A stretch of DNA of 64,000 nucleotides, from contig CP060238.1 of NCBI GenBank assembly GCA_023898765.1, forward strand, positions 1 through 64,000. The letters run 5' to 3'. The notes beneath the pieces are model-generated. The model did no database searches. It saw nothing but the letters and a program-made list of their open reading frames with translations, and was not told where the DNA came from. Source of the stretch: Rhodospirillales bacterium (GTDB lineage Bacteria; Pseudomonadota; Alphaproteobacteria; Micavibrionales; Micavibrionaceae). Position numbers and translations under genes: made by a program. This document shows, in pieces, positions 24,666 to 33,730 of this stretch (within the stretch, counting starts at the first letter, position 1; each line of letters starts with the position of its first letter).

Positions 24666-26243
24666 TCAATTTTCTGTTTCACCGCTGCTTTCAGAGCTAC
24701 TACTCTCAGAATCGCTCTCTGCACTTGATTGTCCACTAACACGGTTAACAGAAGATAAAGATTTATCAAAAAGCAAGAGAACCTGCTGATCTCCATTTAT
24801 AAACTGGACAGAGTCCGGCCTGATTCCAATTTTCCATACAACGCCGCCAATAATGGTTTTCTCCCCGTCAAAAACGACCCTGCTGCCCCCTGGTCCGGAT
24901 ATAATCGCCCGCCGCGGACCCTGCGATGTAATGGTATACCCGTCCAGAACACCCCTGACCTCGACTTTCTTCGGCGCGGAACCACCTTTACCGTCAGACT
25001 CTTCCCCGGCGCCCAATGTGCTGGAATAAACAGGGGGAACATTGCCCAGAAAGGATCCCAGAGAATCCAGAACGATTGCCTTGCTATCCTTGTTTACAGC
25101 CCGCTTTGCCGTTCCACGGACAGGAAGAACGAGAATTCCGCGCACACCGTTGTGCCGGATCTGGATATCATCAAGAATATCCCCTTCACGAACAGGCTCC
25201 CAGGACAGCGTCAAAGGGCAGGCTTCAATAGGATCAAGTTTCGTCCCTATGCCGCAACCGCCCTTTAAAACCTCGACCCCCGTCTTGTTGTTAGACAGGC
25301 GAATGTCACGAATGGTTAAAGGCGCATCCCCCACATTGACCAGAGAAACGGTTATGGCGGAAACCGTTTCCACGCCGGTTCCGAAATCCACCTCGCTGAG
25401 AGAAGACGTCAGAAGCCCAAATCCCGGCACGACATCCGGGAAAACATCCGCCTCTTTTGCCGTATCCGGCGTATATTCCCCTTTTATGGCCGCACTTGAT
25501 ATACTCGTCGGGCCGCTATGTTCTACAACCAGAACACCGGTTGCCGGCCCTTTTTGGATAGGCGTCCATGTCACCGTCGCAATACAGGCCTGTCCCGTCT
25601 CCAGCGACGGACAATCCGCATCCAGAGACAGTCCCGACTGGGCGCCGGCCTGAATCGATATATCTTTGATGTTAATCATGTTTGACGTTGTATTCCGCAG
25701 AATAACAGACCGTACCAAAGGACGGCTGGCCGTCAGATCCCCAAAATCGATCTCACCGGGAACAATATCGATATCGCTTGTCAAAACCGTGGTATCATCC
25801 GAACTCTCGACAATCCCGGCCACTGTTGCCGTCAGGAGCTTCGAACGGCCGTCATGGCGCACAAGCATCTCGATCCTGTATTTGCCAACCTGCAGCGCCT
25901 TCACAGTCAAGGCGACAGCGCAAACAGCGCCCGGATCGAGAGGCGTCAGAGAACACTGGTTCTCGCTCACACGCGCCGAAACATTCGAAGAAGGATAAAG
26001 GCTGATATCGCCGGCCGTCAGAGGTTTTGCGTCATCATTCCGGAACAAAACAACAACCTGCGCAGAAGCTCCCAGCGAAACGATGCCGGCGTCAACCTTG
26101 TCGTTTACAGGCATCAGATCCCCCGTACCCCCGGAAGAGGTGCGCGCGCCCGGATCACCAAAAGCATCCTGAGCGCGAACATGTGTACCTTGAAGAAAAC
26201 AAAGCACAATAAAAACAGAAATAACAAAACGGAAATAAGACAA
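24666..26243 (-). CDS. Secreted pilus-locus protein with repeated Ig-like domains and PilP-like end
   Basis: About 525 residues. A signal peptide (SYFRFVISVFIVLCFLQGTH...VRAQ) is followed by three Ig/ASH-type beta modules of the choice-of-anchor D kind (for example VPGEIDFGDL, LRNTTSNMINIKD, LTIRDIRLSN), each with a Cys pair. The last 130 residues (VRGVLDGYTITSQGPRRAII, then GGVVWKIGIRPDSVQFIN) resemble PilP, the secretin-binding periplasmic module. A Ser/Glu tail ends it. A TTG start at 26243 (AGAGG upstream) suits the signal peptide; the frame reaches 26324. Function as a secretin bridge is inferred. Confidence 0.55.
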   Translation of the reverse strand: MSYFRFVISVFIVLCFLQGTHVRAQDAFGDPGARTSSGGTGDLMPVNDKVDAGIVSLGASAQVVVLFRNDDAKPLTAGDISLYPSSNVSARVSENQCSLTPLDPGAVCAVALTVKALQVGKYRIEMLVRHDGRSKLLTATVAGIVESSDDTTVLTSDIDIVPGEIDFGDLTASRPLVRSVILRNTTSNMINIKDISIQAGAQSGLSLDADCPSLETGQACIATVTWTPIQKGPATGVLVVEHSGPTSISSAAIKGEYTPDTAKEADVFPDVVPGFGLLTSSLSEVDFGTGVETVSAITVSLVNVGDAPLTIRDIRLSNNKTGVEVLKGGCGIGTKLDPIEACPLTLSWEPVREGDILDDIQIRHNGVRGILVLPVRGTAKRAVNKDSKAIVLDSLGSFLGNVPPVYSSTLGAGEESDGKGGSAPKKVEVRGVLDGYTITSQGPRRAIISGPGGSRVVFDGEKTIIGGVVWKIGIRPDSVQFINGDQQVLLLFDKSLSSVNRVSGQSSAESDSESSSSESSGETEN

Positions 26244-26304
26244 TGGAGGGCCTCTTTTAAACTTCAACGACAGTCTACCACGAAACAGAAGAACGTGAAG
26301 ATGG

Positions 26305-26310
26305 ATTATA
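26305..26310 (-). promoter_or_regulatory. Possible -10 element upstream of the PilP-like gene
   Basis: The minus strand has a perfect TATAAT here, about 60 bases before the chosen TTG start. TTGACA lies only five bases upstream, so that pair is not a usable -35/-10; no other good -35 is visible. A mid-operon promoter is possible but weak. Confidence 0.25.
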
Positions 26311-26363
26311 ACGGTTGTCAACACTCCCTAAAGACATAACAAAAAAAAACACATCAACCTGTT

Positions 26364-28541
26364 TTAATAACCTGTTTCCGCACCATATGTGCTATACGCA
26401 CCCCCCTCCAAAGACGCCGCGTCCTTCTCTTCAATTTCGAAAATCTCGACAGAAGAAGAGGGAAGCTCAAAAATTTCAACGGAAGGAGGAGCCTCTTCGA
26501 CAGGAGTCTCTTCAACAGGAGAGGAAGCAGGCCGCGCAGCAGAAACCGGAGCATCTGTCACGGGACGGGTTTCTTTCTGCCCCTGATATTTTGATTTAAA
26601 TCCCGGCTTATAGCGCCCTCCCGAAAAAGGCACATAAGGAGATTTAGACTCTTCGGACACCTTGGGTGAAGCCGATTCCAAAACGGGCGCATAAGAAGAG
26701 GAAAGACTGGTCGCTGCTCCTGCGTTTTGCGCAGGTTCTTTCACAGGAAGCGCCGCAGGCTCCGGCGCCTCCACTTCAGCGGAAACAGGCGCGGGAGGAA
26801 GGGGTGGCGGAGGCTCCGCGATAACGGGCGCGGAAACAACAGGCTCGGCAATAACAGGCTCAGGAGGACGCACAGCCTCCCTCTTAACTTCTTTTTCCGG
26901 AAGAACGGCAGGCTCAGGTTCCTCTGCTTTGGCAGAAACAGGGGCAGGGGCAGGGGCCTGCACGGGCTGTGATTTCACAACGGCGGGCGCGGGATGAGCA
27001 ACCTCAGGCTCAACGGCTTTATCAGAAAGAGCGGATGATTTGAGCGCGGCCGCAGGCACTGCAGAGGAATTGTGCGACATCGCCACGGTATCCGCAGCAT
27101 TCTCATCTTTGGGCGTATACACGACAACGCGCGGCCGCAGTAAGATAACAAGTTCCAGATTATCCGTCTCCGCTGTCCGGCTTTGAGGAAGGATCGGCTC
27201 CATGAAACCGGGGCCTTCTTTGGAAAAATTATCCCTCTCCTGAACGAGTCCCGCAATCAAAACAGAATCTCCCGGACGAATCCGTATCTGGGTATTGAGT
27301 TCGCGCTCCGTCGTTTGAGGCAACTGGATAGACGTACTCGTCCCGCCGACACCGCCGTCGGAAAAGACGAAATTATCGATCTGGATCACATCCGTCAGCT
27401 TGACGGACACGTCGGCATAGACCGTGGAACGGTCCCATGTACTTCCGATATTCAGCGTAAACCCTGAATCAACGGAATCGGTATCGACAGAGGTTGTCGC
27501 CCCGCCGCCGCCATCCAGCGTCGTCGCAATTTTGGAAACGTAATTTTCCGTGTTTGCCACACGAAGCTCGGCGGAAGAGCCGGAAAGAACGGAGATTTGC
27601 GGTTGGGAAATGGATTTAACAGCCCCGAACGTGGAAAGAAACTGCACCATATCCGAAGGCGTCGCCCCGATCGCCTGTGTCGTCGGCAGGCCGATACTGA
27701 TCGGGTTCGTGAAATTGGCCGACACATTCCCGTCGGCCGCAAGACTAACATTGAACTTCCCGAATTTATCGAGCATGGACCAGTCAATGCCAACCGTATT
27801 CCCGGCCCCCAGATTGACTTCCCATATATACGCTTCATAGACGATCATGGCCGTATTCGCCCGCAACCGCTGGAAATACCGGGAAGCTATAACGGCCTTT
27901 CGCTGCGTCGCCTGATAGATGATGGTCCTTGTCGTCGTATCTATGATAGGCGCTGCACTGCCACCAAGAACCGCGGAAAGCCCGGCCGCCACATTGCTCA
28001 AAAACGCCGTAGGGTCGCCGCCCCCCTCCCCGGCACTGGAAGCGCCAACGGGTGGAAGAGTCACCGTAAAGGTTTCCGTATCCTTTACAACAAGAACCCC
28101 GTTTTCGTAGGAACAATAAAGATCCGCCAAAGAACAGACACGGTGCACAACGCTGTCAAGCTCCCCGTGAAGATTCGCAACCGTAATCCGGCGGTCCAGC
28201 CCTTCATCGGTTTCAAAGGCAAGGGAAATGTCGTAATCGGCCAGAATGAGCTGCAAAGCCCCGGCCAGCGTTTCTGACCGCAATTCGAAAGGCCCCACAA
28301 CCTCGCGGGGGAGGGATTCATCGGCGAGAATTTCCGGCATGAGAATATCGTCGCCCAAAGGAAGGTACATCACGCTGTCGGAACGTTCATTGACCGCGCT
28401 TTTTCTTTCGTCCGCACTCGCAGGAGAGGGAACCTTGACAGAGCGCGAATCCGGCACGCTCACCTCGGCGCACCCCAATAGAAGAAGCACAGCCCCCAAA
28501 AGAGAAAACAAATAACAATGGCTCGTACGACAAATCCGCAT
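26364..28541 (-). CDS. Outer-membrane secretin lipoprotein, PilN/PilQ-like, with proline-rich tail
   Basis: A 725-residue secretin. The signal peptide ends in a lipobox (LLLLGCAEVSV), so it is a lipoprotein, as R64 PilN is. STN-like and N-domains lie in about 75-250; the secretin ring occupies about 270-460, ending in RIRPGDSVLIAGLVQERDNF and LELVILLRPRVVVY. The last 260 residues are a Pro/Ala/Val/Glu tail with the repeated peptide SVEIFE and a GGRYKPGFKSKY segment, an unusual extension. It forms the outer-membrane channel of the pilus. It is the first structural gene of the leftward row. Confidence 0.85.
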   Translation of the reverse strand: MRICRTSHCYLFSLLGAVLLLLGCAEVSVPDSRSVKVPSPASADERKSAVNERSDSVMYLPLGDDILMPEILADESLPREVVGPFELRSETLAGALQLILADYDISLAFETDEGLDRRITVANLHGELDSVVHRVCSLADLYCSYENGVLVVKDTETFTVTLPPVGASSAGEGGGDPTAFLSNVAAGLSAVLGGSAAPIIDTTTRTIIYQATQRKAVIASRYFQRLRANTAMIVYEAYIWEVNLGAGNTVGIDWSMLDKFGKFNVSLAADGNVSANFTNPISIGLPTTQAIGATPSDMVQFLSTFGAVKSISQPQISVLSGSSAELRVANTENYVSKIATTLDGGGGATTSVDTDSVDSGFTLNIGSTWDRSTVYADVSVKLTDVIQIDNFVFSDGGVGGTSTSIQLPQTTERELNTQIRIRPGDSVLIAGLVQERDNFSKEGPGFMEPILPQSRTAETDNLELVILLRPRVVVYTPKDENAADTVAMSHNSSAVPAAALKSSALSDKAVEPEVAHPAPAVVKSQPVQAPAPAPVSAKAEEPEPAVLPEKEVKREAVRPPEPVIAEPVVSAPVIAEPPPPLPPAPVSAEVEAPEPAALPVKEPAQNAGAATSLSSSYAPVLESASPKVSEESKSPYVPFSGGRYKPGFKSKYQGQKETRPVTDAPVSAARPASSPVEETPVEEAPPSVEIFELPSSSVEIFEIEEKDAASLEGGAYSTYGAETGY

Positions 28542-28548
28542 ATTTGAT

Positions 28549-28950
28549 CTACGCTCTTCTTCTGTTATGTATCTGGATTGTACGCTCTACCGCTTTCAAC
28601 AATCTATCCTTCTGCACAGGTTTAATCAGTACGGACCCAACCCCCCAGGTTCTCGCCTGCCCCAGGAGGTCGGGGTTATTGTCCCCTGTTACCAGAATAA
28701 CGGGAGTATCCATGTCCATGCCACGGATACTCTTGATAAAACCAAAACCATCCACAGGTTCCATGCGGACATCCACAATCGCCATGTCGACCGGCTGCGT
28801 TTTCATGACGTCTATTGCCTGATCTCCATGAGAAGCCTCAGCCACCTCGTAGCCGGCATCTGACAAATAGCGGACGATCTGCATCCGGACAAAGTCATTG
28901 TCCTCTACAACCAGAATTTTATTTGCCGGGGTTTTGTCTGTCTCAACCAT
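28549..28950 (-). CDS. Single-domain response regulator (receiver only)
   Basis: A 133-residue CheY-like receiver without an output domain. Acidic pocket VVEDNDFVRM, phosphoacceptor Asp in DMAIVDVRM, switch Thr in PVILVTGDNN and Lys in SVLIKPVQ are all present. It sits seven bases upstream of the secretin gene, so it heads the pilus operon and may act through protein contact with a pilus or motility component. The cognate kinase is not evident; the orphan hybrid kinase at 16065 is one candidate. Confidence 0.85.
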   Translation of the reverse strand: MVETDKTPANKILVVEDNDFVRMQIVRYLSDAGYEVAEASHGDQAIDVMKTQPVDMAIVDVRMEPVDGFGFIKSIRGMDMDTPVILVTGDNNPDLLGQARTWGVGSVLIKPVQKDRLLKAVERTIQIHNRRRA

Positions 28951-29138
28951 GTTTATTAAAATCGCCTGATCTTGGAGTTCTTACGAAGAATCAAATTGAG
29001 GTTAAAGCAAGCTCCATAACTTGGCAATCTCTGTTGTAAATTTCTTATGACCACTTCAATATACAATTCTTAAAATCCGCTCTTAACATCTGGCTTTCGG
29101 AAACATCGAACGTTACTATCGCCGTCGGGAGAATAAAT

Positions 29139-29663
29139 ATGCTCTATGGAATTGCTTTTCTTTGCCTGATCGGCGCTGTGGGTCTTCTGGCGGTGTTATC
29201 CGTCATCGACCTGAAAATCCGCCTGCTCCCGAACAAATATGTTCTCACCTTCGCCCTGCTGGGACTCCTTTTTCATTTCGTCACCGCCGCGCGCTATCTT
29301 TCGCCGCAGGACATTGTGACAGGCGCCGCTCTTGGATTTGGAAGCCTCTATCTTCTGCGAATGGCGGCAAACGCGTACTACAAAATGGACGCTTTCGGTC
29401 TGGGAGACGTGAAGCTCATGGGCGCCGCCGGCTTATGGCTTGGCGTAGACGGCATTCTTATTTCCCTGACGCTCGGCGCCTTTGCCGGGCTTCTACACGG
29501 CCTTGGATACGGCTTCTACACCCATTTTCGTGACAAAACCCCGCTCGACTTTCACAATCTGGCTATTCCCGCGGGTCCCGGCTTTGCCATCGGCATTGTC
29601 TTGACCGGCATCTGGATATATCAGGATTTCATAAAGGATTTCAGCCATGTCTTTGCCTCTTGA
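29139..29663 (+). CDS. Prepilin peptidase, A24 family (TadV/CpaA-size)
   Basis: A 174-residue membrane aspartic peptidase with about six helices. The two catalytic Asp motifs are SVIDLKIRLLPN (with the IPN-like turn) and GLGDVKLMGAAGL. It lacks the N-terminal methylase domain with its zinc cysteines, so it cleaves but probably does not N-methylate pilins. It is divergent from the pilus row (188 bases from the receiver gene) and is the obvious processing enzyme for the two pilins. It overlaps the next gene by 17 bases, so they share an mRNA. Confidence 0.88.
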   Translation: MLYGIAFLCLIGAVGLLAVLSVIDLKIRLLPNKYVLTFALLGLLFHFVTAARYLSPQDIVTGAALGFGSLYLLRMAANAYYKMDAFGLGDVKLMGAAGLWLGVDGILISLTLGAFAGLLHGLGYGFYTHFRDKTPLDFHNLAIPAGPGFAIGIVLTGIWIYQDFIKDFSHVFAS

Positions 29664-30861
29664 AGGACTTCGTGTTCTCGATCTCTCCCGCGTCCTGGCA
29701 GGGCCCGTTTGCACCCAAATCCTGGGGGATCTGGGGGCGGACATCCTGAAAATCGAACGCCCCGGCCAGGGCGATGACACGCGCAAATGGGGACCGCCTT
29801 TTATGGCAGGGAAAGACGGAGAGGACACAAGCGAAAGCGCTTATTATTTATCCTGCAACCGCAACAAACGCTCTGTAACCATCGACATCGCAAAACCGGA
29901 AGGGCAGAAACTTGTTCGCCGGCTTCTGGCGAAAAGCGATGTCCTGATCGAAAATTTCAAGGTCGGCGGCCTTGAAAAATACGGGCTGGGCTATGATGAT
30001 CTTAAAAAAGAGTTTCCGGCGCTTGTCTATTGCAGTATCAGCGGCTTCGGCCAAAACGGCCCGCTGGCGCAGGAACCGGGCTACGACTTTCTGGCGCAGG
30101 CCCTTGGCGGCCTGATGGCCAATACGGGAACGCCCGAGGGAGAGCCGGTAAAAGCGGGCGTGGCCCTCAGCGATGTCATGACAGGGCTTTACGGCACGAT
30201 CGGTATTTTAACCGCCCTGCATAGCCGGAACGCAACAGGCAAGGGCCAGCGGGTCGATTTGTCGCTTCTGGACGTCACGCTCGCGGGCATGACGAACATT
30301 GCGCAATATTATCTCACCAGCGGCCAGAACGCGCCGCGGCAGGGAAACGCCCATGCGACCATCGTGCCCTACCAGTCCTTCAAGACACAGGACGGACATG
30401 TCGTCGTCGCCATTGGAAACAACGGGCAGTTTGAAAAATTCTGCGCCTTTCTGGGACAGGAATCATGGGCGGAAGATCCGCTTTTTTCAACCAACGCCGC
30501 GCGCGTGAAAAACCGGGAGCAACTCGTCCCCATGATTGCGGATATCATTGCAAAAAAACCGACGGAACACTGGGTCAACGCCTTGCGGGACGTCGACATC
30601 CCCGTGGCGCCGGTCAATACCATAAGTCAGGCCTTTGACATGGAACAAATTCAGGCCCGCGGCATGAAGATCGCCATGGACCATCCCCTGTCCGGCGAAG
30701 ACATTCCTCTGGTCGGCAGCCCGTTAAAACTCTCCGAAACCCCCGTATCCTACCGGCAGGCGCCGCCCACGCTGGGACAACATACACACGAGGTTCTGAA
30801 AGACATTCTGGACATGAAAGAAGCGGACATGGAAAGACTGGAAAATCAGGGCGTCATATAA
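29647..30861 (+). CDS. CaiB/BaiF family CoA transferase
   Basis: A 404-residue family III CoA transferase of full length. It shows LEGLRVLDLSRVLAGPVCTQ, the CoA-site region SCNRNKRSVTIDIAK, and GYDFLAQALGGLMANTG, where the catalytic Asp of the family sits. It moves CoA between carboxylic acids; the substrate (formate, mesaconate, succinate or another) cannot be read from sequence. AAGGA precedes the ATG. It overlaps the prepilin peptidase gene and is followed closely by pyrB, so its location is mixed-function. Confidence 0.85.
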   Translation: MSLPLEGLRVLDLSRVLAGPVCTQILGDLGADILKIERPGQGDDTRKWGPPFMAGKDGEDTSESAYYLSCNRNKRSVTIDIAKPEGQKLVRRLLAKSDVLIENFKVGGLEKYGLGYDDLKKEFPALVYCSISGFGQNGPLAQEPGYDFLAQALGGLMANTGTPEGEPVKAGVALSDVMTGLYGTIGILTALHSRNATGKGQRVDLSLLDVTLAGMTNIAQYYLTSGQNAPRQGNAHATIVPYQSFKTQDGHVVVAIGNNGQFEKFCAFLGQESWAEDPLFSTNAARVKNREQLVPMIADIIAKKPTEHWVNALRDVDIPVAPVNTISQAFDMEQIQARGMKIAMDHPLSGEDIPLVGSPLKLSETPVSYRQAPPTLGQHTHEVLKDILDMKEADMERLENQGVI

Positions 30862-30896
30862 ATCTTGCCTTGCCCTCGCGGCTGCGGCGCGGTTAT

Positions 30897-31865
30897 ATGA
30901 AGCTCATGCAAAAACCTTTTCAAAAAGTCGACCGCGGCGCCTTCGGGCACAAACATCTCATCGGGATTAAAGATCTCGGCAAAAAGGAAATCGAAATCAT
31001 TCTGGATCTGGCCGATTATTACGCCGACCGTCTGGACGACCGCAAATTCAAACCCCATATCCTCGAAGACCGGATTGTCCTCACGCTGTTTTTCGAAGAT
31101 TCAACGCGCACCCGCACCTCCTTTGAAATGGCCGCCAAGCGGCTGGGCGCGGACGTGGTGAACATGAACATTCAAACATCTTCCGTCAATAAGGGCGAGA
31201 GCCTGCTGGACACCATCCAGACGCTGGAGGCCATGCTGCGCCCGGACGCCATTATTATCCGGCACAAGGAATACGGCGCGCCGGGCTTTGTGGCTTCGAA
31301 AGTGGCCTGCCCCGTCATCAATGCAGGGGATAGCTGGCACGAACATCCGACGCAGGCCCTGCTGGACGCCCTCACCATCCGCCGCCGTCTGGGAAAAATA
31401 GAAGGGCTGACCATCGCCATTTGCGGCGACATCGCCCATAGCCGCGTGGCGGCCTCCAACATGATCCTCCTGCGTAAAATGGGCGCCCGTGTCCGTATTG
31501 TCGCCCCGCCCGCGCTCATCCCGGAAAGCTTCCCCGTCGAAGATATTGAAACCTTCGAAAACATGAAAGACGGCCTCAAAGACTGCGATATCGTTATGAT
31601 GCTGCGCAACCAGACGGAGCGCATGCAATCCGGCCTGATTAAATCGGATGCCGATTTCTTCCGGCAATACGGCCTGTCTTACGAAAAGCTGGCCTTTGCG
31701 AAGCCCGAAGCTTTCGTTATGCACCCCGGCCCCATAAACCGCGAAGTCGAAATCGCAGGCGATGTCGCCGACGATCCGGATCGCAGCCTGATTTTACAGC
31801 AAGTCCGCAACGGGGTTCCCACCCGCATGGCCGTTCTGGATTTGCTGCTGAAAGACCGGTCATGA
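30897..31865 (+). CDS. pyrB: Aspartate carbamoyltransferase catalytic chain
   Basis: About 322 residues. It condenses carbamoyl phosphate and aspartate to carbamoyl aspartate, the committed pyrimidine step. Motifs are FEDSTRTRTSFEMAAKRLGA (carbamoyl phosphate site), SWHEHPTQALLDA and MHPGPINREVEI. The start ATG at 30897 is chosen; ATG at 30906 or TTG at 30870 are alternatives. pyrC, which commonly follows in alphaproteobacteria, is not here: a palindromic repeat and plsY come next. No pyrI regulatory gene is seen. Confidence 0.95.
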   Translation: MKLMQKPFQKVDRGAFGHKHLIGIKDLGKKEIEIILDLADYYADRLDDRKFKPHILEDRIVLTLFFEDSTRTRTSFEMAAKRLGADVVNMNIQTSSVNKGESLLDTIQTLEAMLRPDAIIIRHKEYGAPGFVASKVACPVINAGDSWHEHPTQALLDALTIRRRLGKIEGLTIAICGDIAHSRVAASNMILLRKMGARVRIVAPPALIPESFPVEDIETFENMKDGLKDCDIVMMLRNQTERMQSGLIKSDADFFRQYGLSYEKLAFAKPEAFVMHPGPINREVEIAGDVADDPDRSLILQQVRNGVPTRMAVLDLLLKDRS

Positions 31866-31888
31866 ACCAAACAACACAACATCTTCAT

Positions 31889-31975
31889 GTCATCCTGAGC
31901 GAAGGGCGCAGCCCGAAGTCGAAGGATCTTTGCAGGCGGATATATTCAAGATCCCTCGACTTCGCTCGGGATGAC
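31889..31975. repeat. Dispersed palindromic repeat (GTCATCCTGAGC family), copy 1
   Basis: An 87-base imperfect palindrome: GTCATCCTGAGCGAAG at the left pairs with CTTCGCTCGGGATGAC at the right (one mismatch). Inner arms GAAGTCGAAGGATCTT and AAGATCCCTCGACTTC also pair, and GGGCGCAGCCC forms a small side hairpin. It fills the pyrB-plsY gap and ends five bases before the plsY ATG. A related copy lies at 57184-57250. Confidence 0.8.
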
Positions 31976-31980
31976 AGGTG

Positions 31981-32568
31981 ATGGAACTCTTTTTTTCAGC
32001 ACTCTTTGGCTATCTTCTGGGATCCATCCCTTTTGGCCTTGTCCTGGCGCGCCTTGGCGGATATGGCGATATCCGGGAAATCGGCTCCGGCAATATCGGC
32101 GCGACGAATGTTTTAAGAACGGGCAGCAAACCCCTGGCCCTTGCAACTCTCCTTCTGGATAGCGGCAAAGGCGCCATTGCGGTCCTTATGACGCTCTATT
32201 TTATCGACTTTAACGCGGCCATGCTCGCAGGATTCGGCGCCATACTGGGACATCTCTTCCCCGTCTGGCTCAAATTCAAAGGCGGCAAAGGCGTGGCCAC
32301 GGCGCTGGGCACGCTGGTTGCGCTGGCTCCTTATATCGGCCTGAGTGCCTGCGGCCTCTGGCTTTTGACCGCGCTGGTCTTTCGCATTTCGTCTTTGTCC
32401 GCCCTCGTAGCGATCGGCTTTACCCCTTTGATTGCACATATCTTGTATGATGATGCCAATCTCTCCGGCCTGTGCGCCCTCATCGCCGCGCTGGTTTATT
32501 TGAAGCACCGCGCCAATATCAAACGCCTTTTCAAAGGGGACGAACCGAAGATAGGGAAAAAGAAATGA
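31981..32568 (+). CDS. plsY: Glycerol-3-phosphate acyltransferase PlsY
   Basis: A 195-residue polytopic membrane enzyme that moves an acyl group from acyl phosphate to glycerol-3-phosphate, starting phospholipid synthesis. Conserved loops GSGNIGATNVLRT, LKFKGGKGVATALG and YLKHRANIKRL are present. The ATG at 31981 is used; a GTG three bases earlier is possible. Its ribosome site lies at the edge of the palindromic repeat. The stop overlaps the dprA ATG (ATGA). Confidence 0.95.
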   Translation: MELFFSALFGYLLGSIPFGLVLARLGGYGDIREIGSGNIGATNVLRTGSKPLALATLLLDSGKGAIAVLMTLYFIDFNAAMLAGFGAILGHLFPVWLKFKGGKGVATALGTLVALAPYIGLSACGLWLLTALVFRISSLSALVAIGFTPLIAHILYDDANLSGLCALIAALVYLKHRANIKRLFKGDEPKIGKKK

Positions 32569-33719
32569 CCCTTGCCGCGCCATATCAGGCCCCTCTGGAA
32601 GCCCCTCTTTCCTTATCGGAAAAGCTTGACTGGCTGCGCCTGATCCGCACGGACAATGTCGGCCCCGTTACCTTTTACCGCCTGATGCAGCGCTATGGCA
32701 GCGCAGGAAAAGCCCTTGAAGCCCTGCCGGAACTTTCACGGCGCGGTGGAAAAGCCAAAGCGCTCACCCCTCCCTCGAAAGAGGTCATGGAACAGGAATA
32801 CCAGGCCCTTCAAAAGCTCGGCGGCGATTTCACCTGTGCCTGCGAGGCGGATTACCCGCTGCCTCTGGGCGCGTGTGAAGACGCCCCGCCGGTTATCTCC
32901 TTCCTTGGAGACAAAACGCTGATGCGGCGCAAATGTCTGGCGATGGTCGGCGCGCGTAACGCGTCCCTGAACGGACGGAAATTTGCAGAAAAACTTAGCC
33001 GCGAACTGGGACAGGCCGGGCAGACAATTGTTTCCGGCCTTGCCCGGGGAATCGACACCGCCACCCATCAGGGCGCGCTGGAGACGGGCACGATCGCAAT
33101 CGTGGCAGGCGGACTGGATATTATTTATCCCCGGGAAAATACAGATCTTTACAAAAAAATATGTGAGCAAGGTCTGGTCATCGCGGAAAGTCCGCTCGGG
33201 ATGGAACCGCTGGCCCGCCATTTTCCGCGCCGCAACCGCATTGTTTCCGGCCTTTCGGCAGGCGTGGTCGTGGTCGAAGCGACCGTGAAATCCGGCTCTT
33301 TAATTACCGCGCGCATGGCGGCCGAACAGGGACGTGACGTCTACGCCGTGCCCGGCCACCCCTTCGATCCCCGTGCCGCCGGCCCCAACCGCCTTATTAA
33401 AGACGGCGCCACTTTGGTCCAAAGCGCGCAGGATATTTTGCAAAACCTGTCGAATTTTACAGGAGCTTCCCTGCGCGAAAAACCGCAGTTTTCCTGGATT
33501 CCACAAGAAGACATTCTCCCCGTCGAGGACCATGAAATGCCCCCTGAAAATGTACAGGCTCTTCTCCTGCAGTATTTATCGCAAACACCCATAGCGGTTG
33601 ACGAATTGGTGCGAAGCTGTCATTTGACTATTCCTGTGGTGCAAACCGCTTTGCTGGAAATGGAACTGGCGGGGCGGATCGAGCGCCTTCCGGGTGGCCG
33701 GATTGTATTGATACATTAA
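32565..33719 (+). CDS. dprA: DNA processing protein DprA
   Basis: A 384-residue protein that binds incoming single-stranded DNA and loads RecA during natural transformation. The Rossmann core has LAMVGARNASLNGRKFA, GLARGIDTATHQGALE and YPRENTDLYKKI, with HFPRRNRIVSGLS and ATVKSGSLITARMA. A C-terminal winged helix (about 320-384) completes the standard layout. The start at 32565 overlaps plsY by four bases, with GGGAAAAAGAA upstream; the frame itself opens at 32472. Together with the pilus locus it suggests possible competence, an inference. Confidence 0.95.
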   Translation: MTLAAPYQAPLEAPLSLSEKLDWLRLIRTDNVGPVTFYRLMQRYGSAGKALEALPELSRRGGKAKALTPPSKEVMEQEYQALQKLGGDFTCACEADYPLPLGACEDAPPVISFLGDKTLMRRKCLAMVGARNASLNGRKFAEKLSRELGQAGQTIVSGLARGIDTATHQGALETGTIAIVAGGLDIIYPRENTDLYKKICEQGLVIAESPLGMEPLARHFPRRNRIVSGLSAGVVVVEATVKSGSLITARMAAEQGRDVYAVPGHPFDPRAAGPNRLIKDGATLVQSAQDILQNLSNFTGASLREKPQFSWIPQEDILPVEDHEMPPENVQALLLQYLSQTPIAVDELVRSCHLTIPVVQTALLEMELAGRIERLPGGRIVLIH

Positions 33720-33730
33720 GGGGAAACAGA

